A stretch of DNA of 64,000 bases from the NCBI RefSeq assembly GCF_041890415.1, contig NZ_CP169056.1, positions 1,860,001-1,924,000 on the forward strand, given 5' to 3'. The notes below the pieces were generated by a model. It saw nothing but the letters and a program-made list of their open reading frames with translations, did no database searches and was not told the DNA's origin. Of the stretch, positions 8,941-17,221 are shown piece after piece (positions within the stretch are counted from its first letter, which is position 1; each line of letters begins with the position of its first letter). Made by a program: the position numbers and the translations under genes. This DNA comes from Pseudoxanthomonas koreensis_A (GTDB lineage Bacteria; Pseudomonadota; Gammaproteobacteria; Xanthomonadales; Xanthomonadaceae).

Positions 8941-9564
8941 TCAGGCGGCGGCGAGCGTCGCTGCCAGCGCGTCATCGCGGGCGTTGGCCACCAGCGCCGC
9001 CTGGCGCTGTGCATGGCGCGCGGCATAGGCCTCGAACACGGGGTTCTTCTCGATCGCGCCGATCATCATGTAGTAGCCGAGGAAGGACGCCATGAGCAGG
9101 TCGGCCGCGGTGAAGTGGTCGCCGTCCAGGAACTCCTTGCCGGCCACCGCCTGTTCCAGGGTGCGCAGCACATCCTCCTCGCGGCCGTAGCCGGCGCTGC
9201 GCGCGACGCCCAGCGCACCGGCGAGCTTGGCCGTGACCAGCGACTCCACCGGCCCGGCCAGGAAGAACATCCAGCGGTAATAGCTGCCGCGTCCGGGCGA
9301 GCCGGCCGCCGGCGCCAGGCGCTTGTCCGGCACCAGCTCGGCCAGGTAGGCGCACACCGCCGCGTTTTCGGTGACCACCGTGTCGCCATGGCGGATCGCC
9401 GGGACCTTGCCCATCGGATTGAGCGCCAGGTACTCGGGCGACTTGATCGAAGTATCGAAGTCCAGCACCACCTCTTCGTAGGGCAGGCCGGTTTCCTCCA
9501 GCATCCAGCGGGTGATGCGGCCACGGGACATGGGGTGGGTGTAGAAGGTCAGGCTTTCGGTCAC
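8941..9564 (-). CDS. Glutathione S-transferase family protein
   Basis: A 207-residue GST fold protein. The N-terminal thioredoxin-like domain starts TESLTFYTHPMSRGRITRW, with the Ser of MSRGR in the position of the glutathione-activating residue, and carries NPMGKVPAIRHGDTVVTEN, the cis-proline and glutathione-binding region. The helical C-terminal domain contains GDHFTAADLLMAS. It probably conjugates or reduces electrophiles with glutathione in the cytosol. The start is a GTG at 9564 with GGAG upstream; starting at the next ATG would remove the first strand. It lies downstream of, and is probably controlled by, the adjacent WYL-domain regulator, with a 25-bp dyad between them. Confidence 0.88.
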   Translation of the reverse strand: MTESLTFYTHPMSRGRITRWMLEETGLPYEEVVLDFDTSIKSPEYLALNPMGKVPAIRHGDTVVTENAAVCAYLAELVPDKRLAPAAGSPGRGSYYRWMFFLAGPVESLVTAKLAGALGVARSAGYGREEDVLRTLEQAVAGKEFLDGDHFTAADLLMASFLGYYMMIGAIEKNPVFEAYAARHAQRQAALVANARDDALAATLAAA

Positions 9565-9606
9565 GGCACGCTCCGGTGCGGGAAGGAGGCTGCAGTGTGT
9601 GGCGCC

Positions 9607-9631
9607 GCTGCTGACAGCCGCTGTCAGCAGC
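9607..9631. promoter_or_regulatory. Perfect 10-bp dyad between WYL regulator and GST gene
   Basis: GCTGCTGACA, a 5-nt spacer, then TGTCAGCAGC. The dyad overlaps the stop codon of the regulator gene and lies 43 nt upstream of the GST start. No T tract follows on either strand, so an operator for the YafY-like regulator is at least as likely as a terminator. Confidence 0.45.
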
Positions 9632-10325
9632 AATCGACCGTCGCGCCTGGCTGGTGCGTGGCGCGCCAGCGGCGCAGCAGGCGATGGCGCGGCTCCGGGC
9701 TGCGCCGGCCGGTGTCCTCCAGGGCCAGCACCCGGTCGGCGCGGAAATGGCGGAAATCCGCGCGTGCCTCGCACCAGGCCGCAAGCAGGCGCATGTCGGC
9801 CAGGAACGCCATCGCGAACGGCCACACCACCCGCTCGCTGACCTGGTCCTTGCCATCGCGGTAGCGCATGCGCAGCACCCGGCCCTCGCGGATCGCACGG
9901 CGCAGCAGCGGCAACCAGGGTTCGGGCGCAACCGTGTTCCAGTCCGGGGCAAACAGGCCGGAGGTTTCCACCTGCAGGCGCAGCTCGCCCGGCAGTACCC
10001 CGGTGATCCGGTCCACCGCCTGGCCGGCGGCGGCGGCCAGCTCCGGGTCGGCATGGGCTGCGACCCAGCGCGCGCCCAGGGCCAGGGCCTCCAGTTCCTC
10101 GGCCGAAAACATCATCGGCGGCAGCATGAAGCCCGGGCGCAGGCGATAGCCCACGCCCGGGTCGCCGTCGATCACCGCGCCCTGCCCGCGCAACGCCTCG
10201 ATATCGCGGTACACGGTGCGCAGGCTGACCTCCAGCACTTCGGCAAGCTGCGCGCCACGCACCGGCGTGCGCCGGCGGCGCAGCTGGTCCAGCAGTTGCA
10301 GCAGGCGGGTGGCACGCACGCTCAT
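9624..10325 (-). CDS. YafY-family transcriptional regulator (HTH_11 and WYL domain)
   Basis: A protein of 233 residues. The N-terminal winged helix reads RATRLLQLLDQLRRRRTPVRGAQ and SLRTVYRDIEALRGQGAVI, the DeoR-like HTH_11 pattern. It is followed by GVGYRLRPGFMLPPMMFSAEELEAL and a C-terminal WYL-type ligand-sensing domain with LRMRYRDGKDQVSERVVWPFAMAFLADMRLLAAWCEAR. Such proteins bind small molecules or nucleic-acid ligands and usually control a neighbouring gene, here most likely the GST gene directly downstream. The start is the ATG at 10325 with GGAG eight bases upstream. It is divergent from the DUF937 gene. Confidence 0.88.
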   Translation of the reverse strand: MSVRATRLLQLLDQLRRRRTPVRGAQLAEVLEVSLRTVYRDIEALRGQGAVIDGDPGVGYRLRPGFMLPPMMFSAEELEALALGARWVAAHADPELAAAAGQAVDRITGVLPGELRLQVETSGLFAPDWNTVAPEPWLPLLRRAIREGRVLRMRYRDGKDQVSERVVWPFAMAFLADMRLLAAWCEARADFRHFRADRVLALEDTGRRSPEPRHRLLRRWRATHQPGATVDCC

Positions 10326-10447
10326 GCGACGGCTCCGGCGGGGAATCGGCAGCATAACCGCCACCCGATGCCACGCTGCGAGCCGGCGGTCGTCCGGAGC
10401 GCTACATTGGGCACCCGCACCCGCGGGCAACGACCAAGGAGAGTTCC

Positions 10448-11077
10448 GTGAGCAGCACCCTGACCGATCAGTTGTTCGCCCAGTTGTCCGGCGCGCCCCT
10501 GCAGCAGATCTCGCAGCAGCTCGGCGTCGGCCAGGCCCAGACCGCCGGCGCGGTCAGCGCGGCGTTGCCGCTGCTGCTGGGCGCGCTGGGCCGCAACGCC
10601 AGCCAGCCGCAGGGGGCCCAGGCCCTGTTCGGCGCGCTGCAGAACGATTTCTCCGGCGGCCCGGACCTGGGCGGCCTGCTCGGCGCAGTGCTCGGCGGCA
10701 CCCAGAGCCGGCAGACCAATGGCGCCGGCATCCTCGGCCACGTGCTGGGCGGACAGCAGCCGCGCGCCGAGGCCGCCTTGGGCCAGGCCACCGGCCTGGG
10801 TGGCGACAAGGCCGGCCAGTTGTTGAAGATCCTGGCGCCGATCGTGCTGGCATTCCTGGCCAGGCAAATGTTCCAGGGCCAGGGTGCCGCTGCCGGCGCC
10901 AGCCCCAGCGCCGGCCTGCTGGGCTCGATCCTCGGCCAGGAACAGCAGCAGGTGCGCCAGCAGGGTGGCGTGGGCGGCGGCCTGCTCGGCGCAGTGCTGG
11001 ACCAGGACGGCGACGGACAGCTCGGCCTGGGCGACCTGCTCAAGATCGGGGGCGGCCTGCTCGGCGGCAAGCGCTGA
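10448..11077 (+). CDS. DUF937 (YidB-like) protein
   Basis: A protein of 209 residues, rich in Gly, Leu and Gln. The N-terminal part (TLTDQLFAQLSGAPLQQISQQLG, then AVSAALPLLLGALGRNA) is the DUF937/YidB pattern. The central segment is a run of GLLGxxLGG repeats, and the C-terminus DQDGDGQLGLGDLLKIGGGLLGG includes a calcium-loop-like DxDxDG motif as seen in many DUF937 proteins. No signal peptide is seen. The molecular function of the family is not established. GTG start with AAGGAG seven bases upstream. Confidence 0.85.
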   Translation: MSSTLTDQLFAQLSGAPLQQISQQLGVGQAQTAGAVSAALPLLLGALGRNASQPQGAQALFGALQNDFSGGPDLGGLLGAVLGGTQSRQTNGAGILGHVLGGQQPRAEAALGQATGLGGDKAGQLLKILAPIVLAFLARQMFQGQGAAAGASPSAGLLGSILGQEQQQVRQQGGVGGGLLGAVLDQDGDGQLGLGDLLKIGGGLLGGKR

Positions 11078-11157
11078 ACCGACGCGCCCGGCCCCCCTCC
11101 GCAGGCCGGCCGGCGCGATCCCGACGGCCGATCGAGGCCGCAGCCGACTGATCGTGT

Positions 11158-11186
11158 TTGCCTATCGATAGGTTCTCTTTATTCGA
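11158..11186 (+). promoter_or_regulatory. Candidate katA promoter with overlapping palindrome
   Basis: This is an AT-rich island in GC-rich surroundings, 60 to 90 nt before the catalase start. A TTGCCT hexamer (11158-11163) and TATTCG (11180-11185) are 16 bp apart. The perfect 12-bp palindrome CCTATCGATAGG (11161-11172) overlaps the -35 element and could be bound by a peroxide-responsive regulator. It does not match the 7-nt-spaced OxyR consensus. Confidence 0.4.
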
Positions 11187-11247
11187 TTTAACTAATCCAG
11201 AGCCTGTCGATATCCTTGATCCGCAATTACCTGCGCAGGAGCCAGCC

Positions 11248-12756
11248 ATGAGCAAGCCATCCGACAAGAAGTGCCCTGTCACCCACCTGACCACCCAGTT
11301 TGGCGCCCCGGTGCCGGACAACCAGAACAGCCTGACCGCCGGCCCGCGCGGCCCGCTGCTGTCGCAGGACGTGTGGCTCAACGAGAAGCTGGCCAACTTC
11401 GTGCGCGAGGTGATCCCGGAGCGGCGCATGCACGCCAAGGGTTCGGGCGCGTTCGGCACCTTCACCGTCACCCACGACATCACGAAGTACACCCGCGCGA
11501 AGATCTTCGAGTCGGTGGGCAAGAAGACCGAGATGTTCGCCCGCTTCACCACCGTGGCCGGCGAGCGCGGCGCGGCCGACGCCGAGCGCGACATCCGCGG
11601 CTTCGCGCTGAAGTTCTACACCGAGGAAGGCAACTGGGACATGGTGGGCAACAACACCCCCGTGTTCTTCATCCGCGACCCGCGCAAGTTCCCCGACCTC
11701 AACAAGGCGGTCAAGCGCGATCCGCACACCAACATGCGTTCGGCCACCAACAACTGGGACTGGTGGACCCTGCTGCCCGAAGCCCTGCACCAGGTCACCG
11801 TGGTCATGAGCGACCGCGGCATCCCGGCCAGCTACCGGCACATGCACGGCTTCGGTTCGCACACCTACAGCTTCTGGAACAACCAGGGCGAGCGCTTCTG
11901 GGTGAAGTTCCACTTCCGCACCCAGCAGGGCATCAGGAACCTGACCGACGCCGAGGCCGCCGACATCATCGGCAACGACCGCGAGAGCCACCAGCGCGAC
12001 CTGTTCGAGGCGATCGAGCGCGGCGACTTCCCGAAGTGGAAGATGTACATCCAGGTCATGCCCGAAACCGACGCGGAGAAGGTGCCCTACCACCCGTTCG
12101 ACCTGACCAAGGTGTGGCCGAAGGGCGACTACCCGCTGATCGAGGTCGGTGAGTTCGAGCTCAACCGCAATCCGGAGAACTTCCACGCCGACGTCGAGCA
12201 GAGCGCGTTCGCGCCGTCCAACCTGGTGCCGGGTATTGCTCCTTCGCCGGACAAGATGCTGCAGGCGCGCCTGTTCAACTACGCCGACGCGCAGCGCTAC
12301 CGGCTGGGCGTGAACTACCACCAGATCCCGGTCAACGCCGCGCGCTGCCCGGTCAACAGCAACCACCGCGACGGCGTTGGCCGCGCCGATGGCAACTACG
12401 GCCGCCTGCCGCACTACGAGCCCAACAGCTTCAACCAGTGGCAGGAACAGCCGCAGTTCCGCGAGCCGCCGCTGAAGATCAACGGCGATGCGGACTGGTG
12501 GGATTTCCGCGACAACGACTCCAACTACTACAAGCAGCCGGGCGATCTGTTCCGGCTGATGAGCCCGGCCCAGCAGCAGGTGCTGTTCGACAACACCGCC
12601 CGCGCGATGGGCGATGCGCCGGACTTCATCAAGCGCCGCCACGTGGACAACTGCAGCAAGGCCGACCCGGCCTACGGCGCAGGCGTGGAAGCGTCCCTGC
12701 GCAAGCTCGGAGCATTCGCCGCCGAGCAGTCGCCCAACAGCCTGGGCCAGGAATAG
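11248..12756 (+). CDS. katA: Catalase (monofunctional heme, small subunit)
   Basis: A protein of 502 residues, typical of clade 3 small-subunit heme catalases, which turn hydrogen peroxide into water and oxygen. It opens with the family block FGAPVPDNQNSLTAGPRGP. The catalytic His62 lies in RRMHAKGSGAFGTF, the distal Asn in GNNTPVFFIRDPRKFPD, and the proximal heme-ligand Tyr in RLFNYADAQRYRLG. There is no signal peptide, so the enzyme is cytoplasmic. The ATG at 11248 has an AGGAG site eight bases upstream; the frame extends 30 codons further into the AT-rich promoter region. The gene is followed by a strong hairpin. Confidence 0.96.
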   Translation: MSKPSDKKCPVTHLTTQFGAPVPDNQNSLTAGPRGPLLSQDVWLNEKLANFVREVIPERRMHAKGSGAFGTFTVTHDITKYTRAKIFESVGKKTEMFARFTTVAGERGAADAERDIRGFALKFYTEEGNWDMVGNNTPVFFIRDPRKFPDLNKAVKRDPHTNMRSATNNWDWWTLLPEALHQVTVVMSDRGIPASYRHMHGFGSHTYSFWNNQGERFWVKFHFRTQQGIRNLTDAEAADIIGNDRESHQRDLFEAIERGDFPKWKMYIQVMPETDAEKVPYHPFDLTKVWPKGDYPLIEVGEFELNRNPENFHADVEQSAFAPSNLVPGIAPSPDKMLQARLFNYADAQRYRLGVNYHQIPVNAARCPVNSNHRDGVGRADGNYGRLPHYEPNSFNQWQEQPQFREPPLKINGDADWWDFRDNDSNYYKQPGDLFRLMSPAQQQVLFDNTARAMGDAPDFIKRRHVDNCSKADPAYGAGVEASLRKLGAFAAEQSPNSLGQE

Positions 12757-12778
12757 GCCGGGAATAGGCCAGGACACG

Positions 12779-12801
12779 CGCCGCCCGGACTCCGGGCGGC
12801 G
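12779..12801 (+). terminator. GC-rich hairpin after catalase
   Basis: A perfect 10-bp stem (CGCCGCCCGG / CCGGGCGGCG) with a 3-nt loop, 22 nt after the catalase stop. There is no T tract, so it is a transcript-end hairpin rather than a canonical intrinsic terminator. Confidence 0.5.
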
Positions 12802-12913
12802 ATGCACCCGCCCCCTGCACGTCGGGCCGAATCGTCGGTGTCAGCGATCGCGCCTGGGCAAATCGAGCTTCATGTCGCCGCGTTCTTCGCTGGACGACGG
12901 AAGTCAGGGTGCC

Positions 12914-13330
12914 TCAGGTCGCGTCGATATCACCCAGGGCCTGGATCAGGCGCCGGGCGCGCTTGTCCGGACGATGTTCAGGCGGACGGTAACCATCGCG
13001 CATCGCAGCCCGCTGCAGCCGCTGCTGCTCGCGCGCGGCCCTGGACTGCCCGCTTTCGGCGTACAGCCCCTGCGCCACCGGCGCCGGGCCGCGGGTATCG
13101 CTGAGGCCAAGCACTTCCAGCTCGAAGGTTTCCTCGCCGCGGATGACCCGCAGCACCTCGCCCACCCGCACCGCGCGCGAGGGCTTGGGCCGCTGCCCGC
13201 CGACCTCGACCTTGCCGGTTTCCACCGCCTGCCGCGCCAGGCTACGGGTGCGGAAGAAACGCGCCGCCCACAGCCAGACATCCAGGCGCACGCTGACCTG
13301 CGGGTCCGATGCTGGCGTCGTGGTGGTCAT
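12914..13330 (-). CDS. hslR: Heat-shock protein 15 (S4-domain RNA-binding protein, HslR)
   Basis: A basic protein of 138 residues. The S4 RNA-binding domain occupies about residues 13-75 (VRLDVWLWAARFFRTRSLARQ, then VGGQRPKPSRAVRVGEVLRV). In E. coli, Hsp15 binds stalled 50S subunits that carry nascent chain and helps their rescue. The C-terminus is arginine-rich (EQQRLQRAAMRDGYRPPEHRPDKRARRLIQ), as in Hsp15. It is co-directional with the rplS operon but lies beyond the rplS terminator, and no clear ribosome binding site precedes the ATG. Confidence 0.9.
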   Translation of the reverse strand: MTTTTPASDPQVSVRLDVWLWAARFFRTRSLARQAVETGKVEVGGQRPKPSRAVRVGEVLRVIRGEETFELEVLGLSDTRGPAPVAQGLYAESGQSRAAREQQRLQRAAMRDGYRPPEHRPDKRARRLIQALGDIDAT

Positions 13331-13393
13331 GGCCGAAAGATGGAGGCGGCAGCCAGCCGATCAAGAGGACGGAGCAGGAATGCCGCAAACGCG

Positions 13394-13417
13394 AACGGCC
13401 GCCCGAGGGCGGCCGTT
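13394..13417 (-). terminator. Terminator of the rpsP-rimM-trmD-rplS operon
   Basis: An 11-bp inverted repeat (AACGGCCGCCC / GGGCGGCCGTT), 31 nt after the rplS stop on the minus strand. The minus strand continues with a short CGCGTTTGC tail, so the T tract is poor but the stem is strong. Confidence 0.6.
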
Positions 13418-13448
13418 GCGGGTGCATCCGGAATCCGGCGAGCGCCGA

Positions 13449-13844
13449 TCAGCCGGCGGCCTTCTCGGCCTTGGCCTTGGCCACGGCGGCCAGGTCTTCC
13501 TTGATGCGGGCAGCCTTGCCTTCCAGGCCACGCAGGTAGTACAGCTTGCCGGCGCGGACCTTGCCGCGACGCTTCACCTGGACCGAGTCGATGGTGGCGC
13601 TGTGGGTCTGGAACACGCGCTCCACGCCGTGGCCATGCGAGATCTTGCGCACGGTGAAGGCAGAGTTCAGGCCGGCGTTCTTGGTCGCGATGACCACGCC
13701 CTCGTAGGCCTGCACGCGCTCGCGGTTGCCTTCCTTGACCTTGACGTTCACCACGACGGTATCGCCCTGCGCAAAATGCGGCAGTTCGCGGGTGATCTGG
13801 GCGGATTCGAACTCCGCGACGATTGACTTGTTCAACTTGCTCAT
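13449..13844 (-). CDS. rplS: 50S ribosomal protein L19
   Basis: A protein of 131 residues with the full L19 signature: the FAQGDTVVVNVKVKEGNRER strand pair, YEGVVIATKNAGLNSAFTVRKI, and VKRRGKVRAGKLYYLRGLEGK. L19 sits at the 30S-50S interface of the ribosome. The C-terminal tail (DLAAVAKAKAEKAAG) is slightly longer than in E. coli L19 (115 residues), which is common in Xanthomonadales. It is the last gene of the rpsP-rimM-trmD-rplS operon. Confidence 0.98.
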   Translation of the reverse strand: MSKLNKSIVAEFESAQITRELPHFAQGDTVVVNVKVKEGNRERVQAYEGVVIATKNAGLNSAFTVRKISHGHGVERVFQTHSATIDSVQVKRRGKVRAGKLYYLRGLEGKAARIKEDLAAVAKAKAEKAAG

Positions 13845-14045
13845 GGTGGCCGACTCTTGGTTCGGGTGGGCGTGTCGTCTCGACAACTCGGGCTGACGCA
13901 GTCGCAGGATCGCGCTGCGCGTTTGTTGTTCTGGATCCTGCCGCCGGTCACCCGGCCGGGCCGCTGGCCCACAGGAACCCGGCATTCTAGCCCGCCCAGC
14001 GGGCCATGGCTAGCGATTGCTGGATCGGGACCGGCAGGCGCGGAA

Positions 14046-14798
14046 TCAGGCCACCGGATCGGTGGCCGGCGGCTGCAGGCCCTCGTCCAGCAGCCTGCGA
14101 TCGGCCGCCGACAACACGCGGCCCTGGAGCAGGTCCGGGCGCCGCTGCCAGGTCCGGACCAGGGCCTGCTGCCGGCGCCAGCGCGCGATCGCCGCGTGGT
14201 TGCCCGAGCGCAGGACCTCCGGCACGGTACCGTAGGCATGCTCGACCGGGTGGCTGAAATGCGGGCAATCCAGCAGCCCATCCTCGAAGCTGTCCTGCTC
14301 GGCCGAGCCGGCGTCGTTCAGCGCGCCTTCCTGCAGCCGGGCCACCGCGTCCACCACCACCGCCGCCGCCAGCTCGCCGCCGGACAGGACGTAGTCGCCC
14401 AGGGAAATCTCCTCGTCGACCTCGGCCTGGACCAGGCGCTCGTCGATCCCCTCATAGCGCCCGCACAGCAGCGCCAGCCGCGGCAATGCGGCCAGCTCAC
14501 GCACCCGCGCCTGGTCCAGCCGGCGCCCCTGCGGGGTGAGGTAGGCCACGTGCGCTGGCCGCGGATCGTCCGCGCGCATGGCCTGCAGGCAGCGGCGCAG
14601 CGGCTCGACCAGCATCACCATGCCCGGTCCGCCACCGAAGGTGCGGTCGTCGACCTTGCGGTAATTGCCGTCGGCGTGGTCGCGCGGGTTCCAGCCATGC
14701 AGCGACAGCAGCCCGCGCTCGCGTGCGCGGCCGGTCACGCCAAAGCCGGCGCACTGCTCGACGAACTCGGGGAACAGGCTGACGATGTCGATGCGCAT
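14046..14798 (-). CDS. trmD: tRNA (guanine-N1)-methyltransferase TrmD
   Basis: A 250-residue SPOUT methyltransferase that forms m1G37 next to the anticodon and so prevents frameshifting. It opens MRIDIVSLFPEFVEQ. The trefoil-knot AdoMet site includes GGGPGMVM, YLTPQGRRLDQ, LLCGRYEGIDERL and EISLGDYVLSGGELAA. Further conserved segments are DCPHFSHPVEH and PEVLRSGNHAAIARWRRQQAL. It lies 10 nt after rimM in the ribosomal operon. Confidence 0.97.
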   Translation of the reverse strand: MRIDIVSLFPEFVEQCAGFGVTGRARERGLLSLHGWNPRDHADGNYRKVDDRTFGGGPGMVMLVEPLRRCLQAMRADDPRPAHVAYLTPQGRRLDQARVRELAALPRLALLCGRYEGIDERLVQAEVDEEISLGDYVLSGGELAAAVVVDAVARLQEGALNDAGSAEQDSFEDGLLDCPHFSHPVEHAYGTVPEVLRSGNHAAIARWRRQQALVRTWQRRPDLLQGRVLSAADRRLLDEGLQPPATDPVA

Positions 14799-14808
14799 GG
14801 GGCGGTGG

Positions 14809-15339
14809 TCAGAACTCGGGATCCCAGTCCACCGTGATCGTACCGGTGTCGAAATCCACCGCCTTGACGTAATCGGGCTGGACGAAGGGCAGCATGCGCT
14901 CGCGCTCGCCGCGCACCACCAGCACGTCGTTGGCGCCGGTGGACAGCAGGTGCGAGACCTGGCCCAGGTCCACGCCCTCGACCGTGACCACCCGCAGCCC
15001 TTCCAGGTCCACCCAGTAGTACTCGCCGGGCGCCGGTGGCGGCAGGGCGTCGCGCGCGACCCAGATCTCGGTGCCGCGCATGGCCTCGGCCGCATCGCGG
15101 TCCTCGCAGCCGGGCAGCGTGGCGACCACGTGCTTGCCGGTGTCGCGGCCGCGCGCATCGCGCAACTCGCGCTCCGCGCCGGAGGGCGCACGCAGGATCC
15201 ACGGCTGGTAGCTGAAAATGCGTGCGCGCGGCTCGGTCCAGGACTCGAGCCTGACATCGCCGCGCACGCCGAAGGCGCCCATCACCCTGCCCAGAAGAAC
15301 CTGCTTCTGCGACGCGGTGGGGCGCTCTTCGTCATGCAT
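14809..15339 (-). CDS. rimM: Ribosome maturation factor RimM
   Basis: A protein of 176 residues. The N-terminal RimM barrel domain (LLGRVMGAFGVRGDVRLESWT) is followed by the C-terminal PRC-type barrel (EYYWVDLEGLRVVTVEGVDLGQVSHLLSTGANDVLVV, then MLPFVQPDYVKAVDFDTGTI). RimM binds S19 and assists 16S processing and assembly of the 30S head. It is the second gene of the rpsP operon, with the canonical gammaproteobacterial order. Confidence 0.96.
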   Translation of the reverse strand: MHDEERPTASQKQVLLGRVMGAFGVRGDVRLESWTEPRARIFSYQPWILRAPSGAERELRDARGRDTGKHVVATLPGCEDRDAAEAMRGTEIWVARDALPPPAPGEYYWVDLEGLRVVTVEGVDLGQVSHLLSTGANDVLVVRGERERMLPFVQPDYVKAVDFDTGTITVDWDPEF

Positions 15340-15347
15340 GTCGGGAG

Positions 15348-15370
15348 GGCCGCCGCTGATGCCGGCGGCC
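15348..15370 (-). promoter_or_regulatory. Intra-operon hairpin between rpsP and rimM
   Basis: An 8-bp GC-only stem (GGCCGCCG / CGGCGGCC) with a 7-nt loop occupies most of the 38-nt rpsP-rimM gap. No T tract follows on the minus strand. It may protect or process the mRNA, or tune rimM expression, which is known to be far lower than that of the flanking ribosomal-protein genes in E. coli. Confidence 0.4.
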
Positions 15371-15377
15371 TGGCCGA

Positions 15378-15638
15378 TCAGGCCGCCGCGGCCTGGGCCT
15401 TGACCGCATCCTTGTAGAGGTTGCGGACCTTGTCGGTCATCTGCGCGCCATTGCCGACCCAGTGGTCGACCCGGGCCACGTCCAGCACGACGCGCTGCTC
15501 GCCGCCCTGGGCGACCGGGTTGTAATAGCCCACGCGCTCGATGTTGCGGCCATCACGGGCTGCACGCGAGTCGGTGACGATGATGTGGTAGAAGGGGCGC
15601 TTCTTGGCGCCGCCGCGGGTAAGACGGATCTTGACCAT
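15378..15638 (-). CDS. rpsP: 30S ribosomal protein S16
   Basis: A protein of 86 residues, the normal length for S16. It has MVKIRLTRGGAKKRPFYHI at the N-terminus, followed by VTDSRAARDGRNIERVGYYNP and a C-terminal KVRNLYKDAVKAQAAAA. S16 binds 16S rRNA and is needed early in 30S assembly. It is the first gene of its operon; the promoter must lie in the 368-bp divergent region shared with mdtA. Confidence 0.98.
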   Translation of the reverse strand: MVKIRLTRGGAKKRPFYHIIVTDSRAARDGRNIERVGYYNPVAQGGEQRVVLDVARVDHWVGNGAQMTDKVRNLYKDAVKAQAAAA

Positions 15639-16006
15639 GGTGTTTTCGGTGTTGCCCAGTCGCCGGGATGGCGAGGTAAGCCTGCAATTCTAGCGAAACC
15701 GCGCCGCCGGGGAAACCCGCCCTCCCGTCGCGGCCCGCGGCCCGGCCGGCACGGCCGTCGATCACCGCCCGGCTGCCATGCCCCGCATGGCCCGCATCTC
15801 CATGCCCGCCGTCGCCCATCCATGACCAACGTCACACGGTGGCCGGGAACTGTTTCCGTATCATCTGGTCATTCATATCAGCGCTGCCCGGGACCGCTCG
15901 CACGGGTCTGCGGCGCTTCCACACCCTGTTCCCACCGGCAATGTCGACCGCTGCACTGCGGCCGGGCACTGCGGCCGCACGCCCTCCCCCCTGAATCCGA
16001 TCGTCC
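15639..16006. other. 368-bp divergent intergenic region, rpsP / mdtA
   Basis: No convincing gene is seen. The part near rpsP is very GC-rich. The only AT-leaning stretch (about 15846-15882, reading TGTTTCCGTATCATC and then CATTCATATCAG) is the likeliest place for the rpsP and/or mdtA promoters, but no -35/-10 pair can be assigned with confidence. Confidence 0.4.
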
Positions 16007-17221
16007 ATGACCCGCATCCCCCGCTCCGTGAAACTCCTCATCCTGGTCGGCCTGTGCCTGGCCGTGCTGCTGACCTGGCGCGCATGCAGCGGCGGGGATG
16101 CCGCCCCGGACGGCAGCGGCGGCGGCTGGGGCGGCGAGCGCCCGCCCACGCCGGTCCGGGTGGCCCTGGCCGAGCGCGGCCCGCTGGAGGTGGAGCTCAA
16201 GGCACTGGGCACCGTCACCCCCTTGCGCACGGTCACGGTGCGTTCGCGGGTGGAGGGCGAGCTGCTGCGGGTGGCCTTCGACGAAGGCCAGCGGGTGCGC
16301 GCCGGCGAGCTGCTGGCGCAGATCGACCCGGCCTCGTTCAAGATCCAGCTGGCGCATGCGATCGGCCAGCAGAAGCAGAACCTGGCCGAGCTGGAAAACA
16401 CCCGGATCCAGTTGCAGCGTTACCGCGACCTGGCCGGCGGCAATTACGTGTCGGCCCAGGACGTGGCCAACCTGCAGGCGCAGGTGCGGCAGTTCGAGGG
16501 CCGGCGCGAGAGCGACCAGGCCGCGGTCGATGAAGCCCGCTTGCAACTGGAGTACACGCGCATCGTCGCGCCCATCGACGGGCGCGTGGGCCTGCGCAGC
16601 GTGGACGTGGGCAACCTGGTGCGCAGCGGTGATGCGGACGGCATCGTCACCATCACCCAGACCCGGCCGATCAGCGTGGTCTTCGCCCTGCCCGAAACGG
16701 TGGTGGCCGCGGTGGCTGCGGCGGTCCAGCGCGGCGGCAAGGCGGCGCTGGCGGTGCAGGCCTGGGACCGCGACGAGCGCCAGCTGCTGGCCACCGGCAC
16801 CCTGTCCAGCCTGGACAACCGGATCGACACCCAGACCGGCACCCTGCGCCTGCGTGCCCTGTTCGACAACGCCGACGATGCCCTGTTCCCCAACCAGTCG
16901 GTCAACGTGCGCCTGCGCCTGGGCAGCGAGGAGGTGATCGCGATCCCCGATGCCGCGGTGCAGTTCGGCAGCCAGGGCAACTACGTCTACGTGATCGGCG
17001 AGGACGACACCGCCAGTGTGCGCCAGGTGCAGCTTGGCGCCGGCCATGGCGACCGGGTGGCGGTGGCCGCGGGCCTGGAGGCCGGCGAGCGCGTGGTACT
17101 GGAAGGGCTGGACCGGTTGTACGAGGGCAGCAAGGTCGAGGTCGTGGCTGCCGCAGGCAACGCTGACGCCGACGCCGACGACGAGGCCGATGACGAGGCC
17201 GGGCCGGCCGCGCGGCGATGA
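16007..17221 (+). CDS. mdtA: RND efflux periplasmic adaptor MdtA
   Basis: A 404-residue membrane-fusion protein. An N-terminal hydrophobic anchor (SVKLLILVGLCLAVLLTW) is followed by the lipoyl and barrel halves (VTVRSRVEGELLRVAFDEGQRVRAGELLAQID and TRIVAPIDGRVGLRSVDVGNLV) around a helical hairpin. A beta-barrel and membrane-proximal domain come next. The C-terminus is acidic and low-complexity (NADADADDEADDEAG). It links the inner-membrane pumps MdtB and MdtC to an outer-membrane channel. It is the first gene of mdtABC and overlaps mdtB by ATGA. Confidence 0.94.
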   Translation: MTRIPRSVKLLILVGLCLAVLLTWRACSGGDAAPDGSGGGWGGERPPTPVRVALAERGPLEVELKALGTVTPLRTVTVRSRVEGELLRVAFDEGQRVRAGELLAQIDPASFKIQLAHAIGQQKQNLAELENTRIQLQRYRDLAGGNYVSAQDVANLQAQVRQFEGRRESDQAAVDEARLQLEYTRIVAPIDGRVGLRSVDVGNLVRSGDADGIVTITQTRPISVVFALPETVVAAVAAAVQRGGKAALAVQAWDRDERQLLATGTLSSLDNRIDTQTGTLRLRALFDNADDALFPNQSVNVRLRLGSEEVIAIPDAAVQFGSQGNYVYVIGEDDTASVRQVQLGAGHGDRVAVAAGLEAGERVVLEGLDRLYEGSKVEVVAAAGNADADADDEADDEAGPAARR

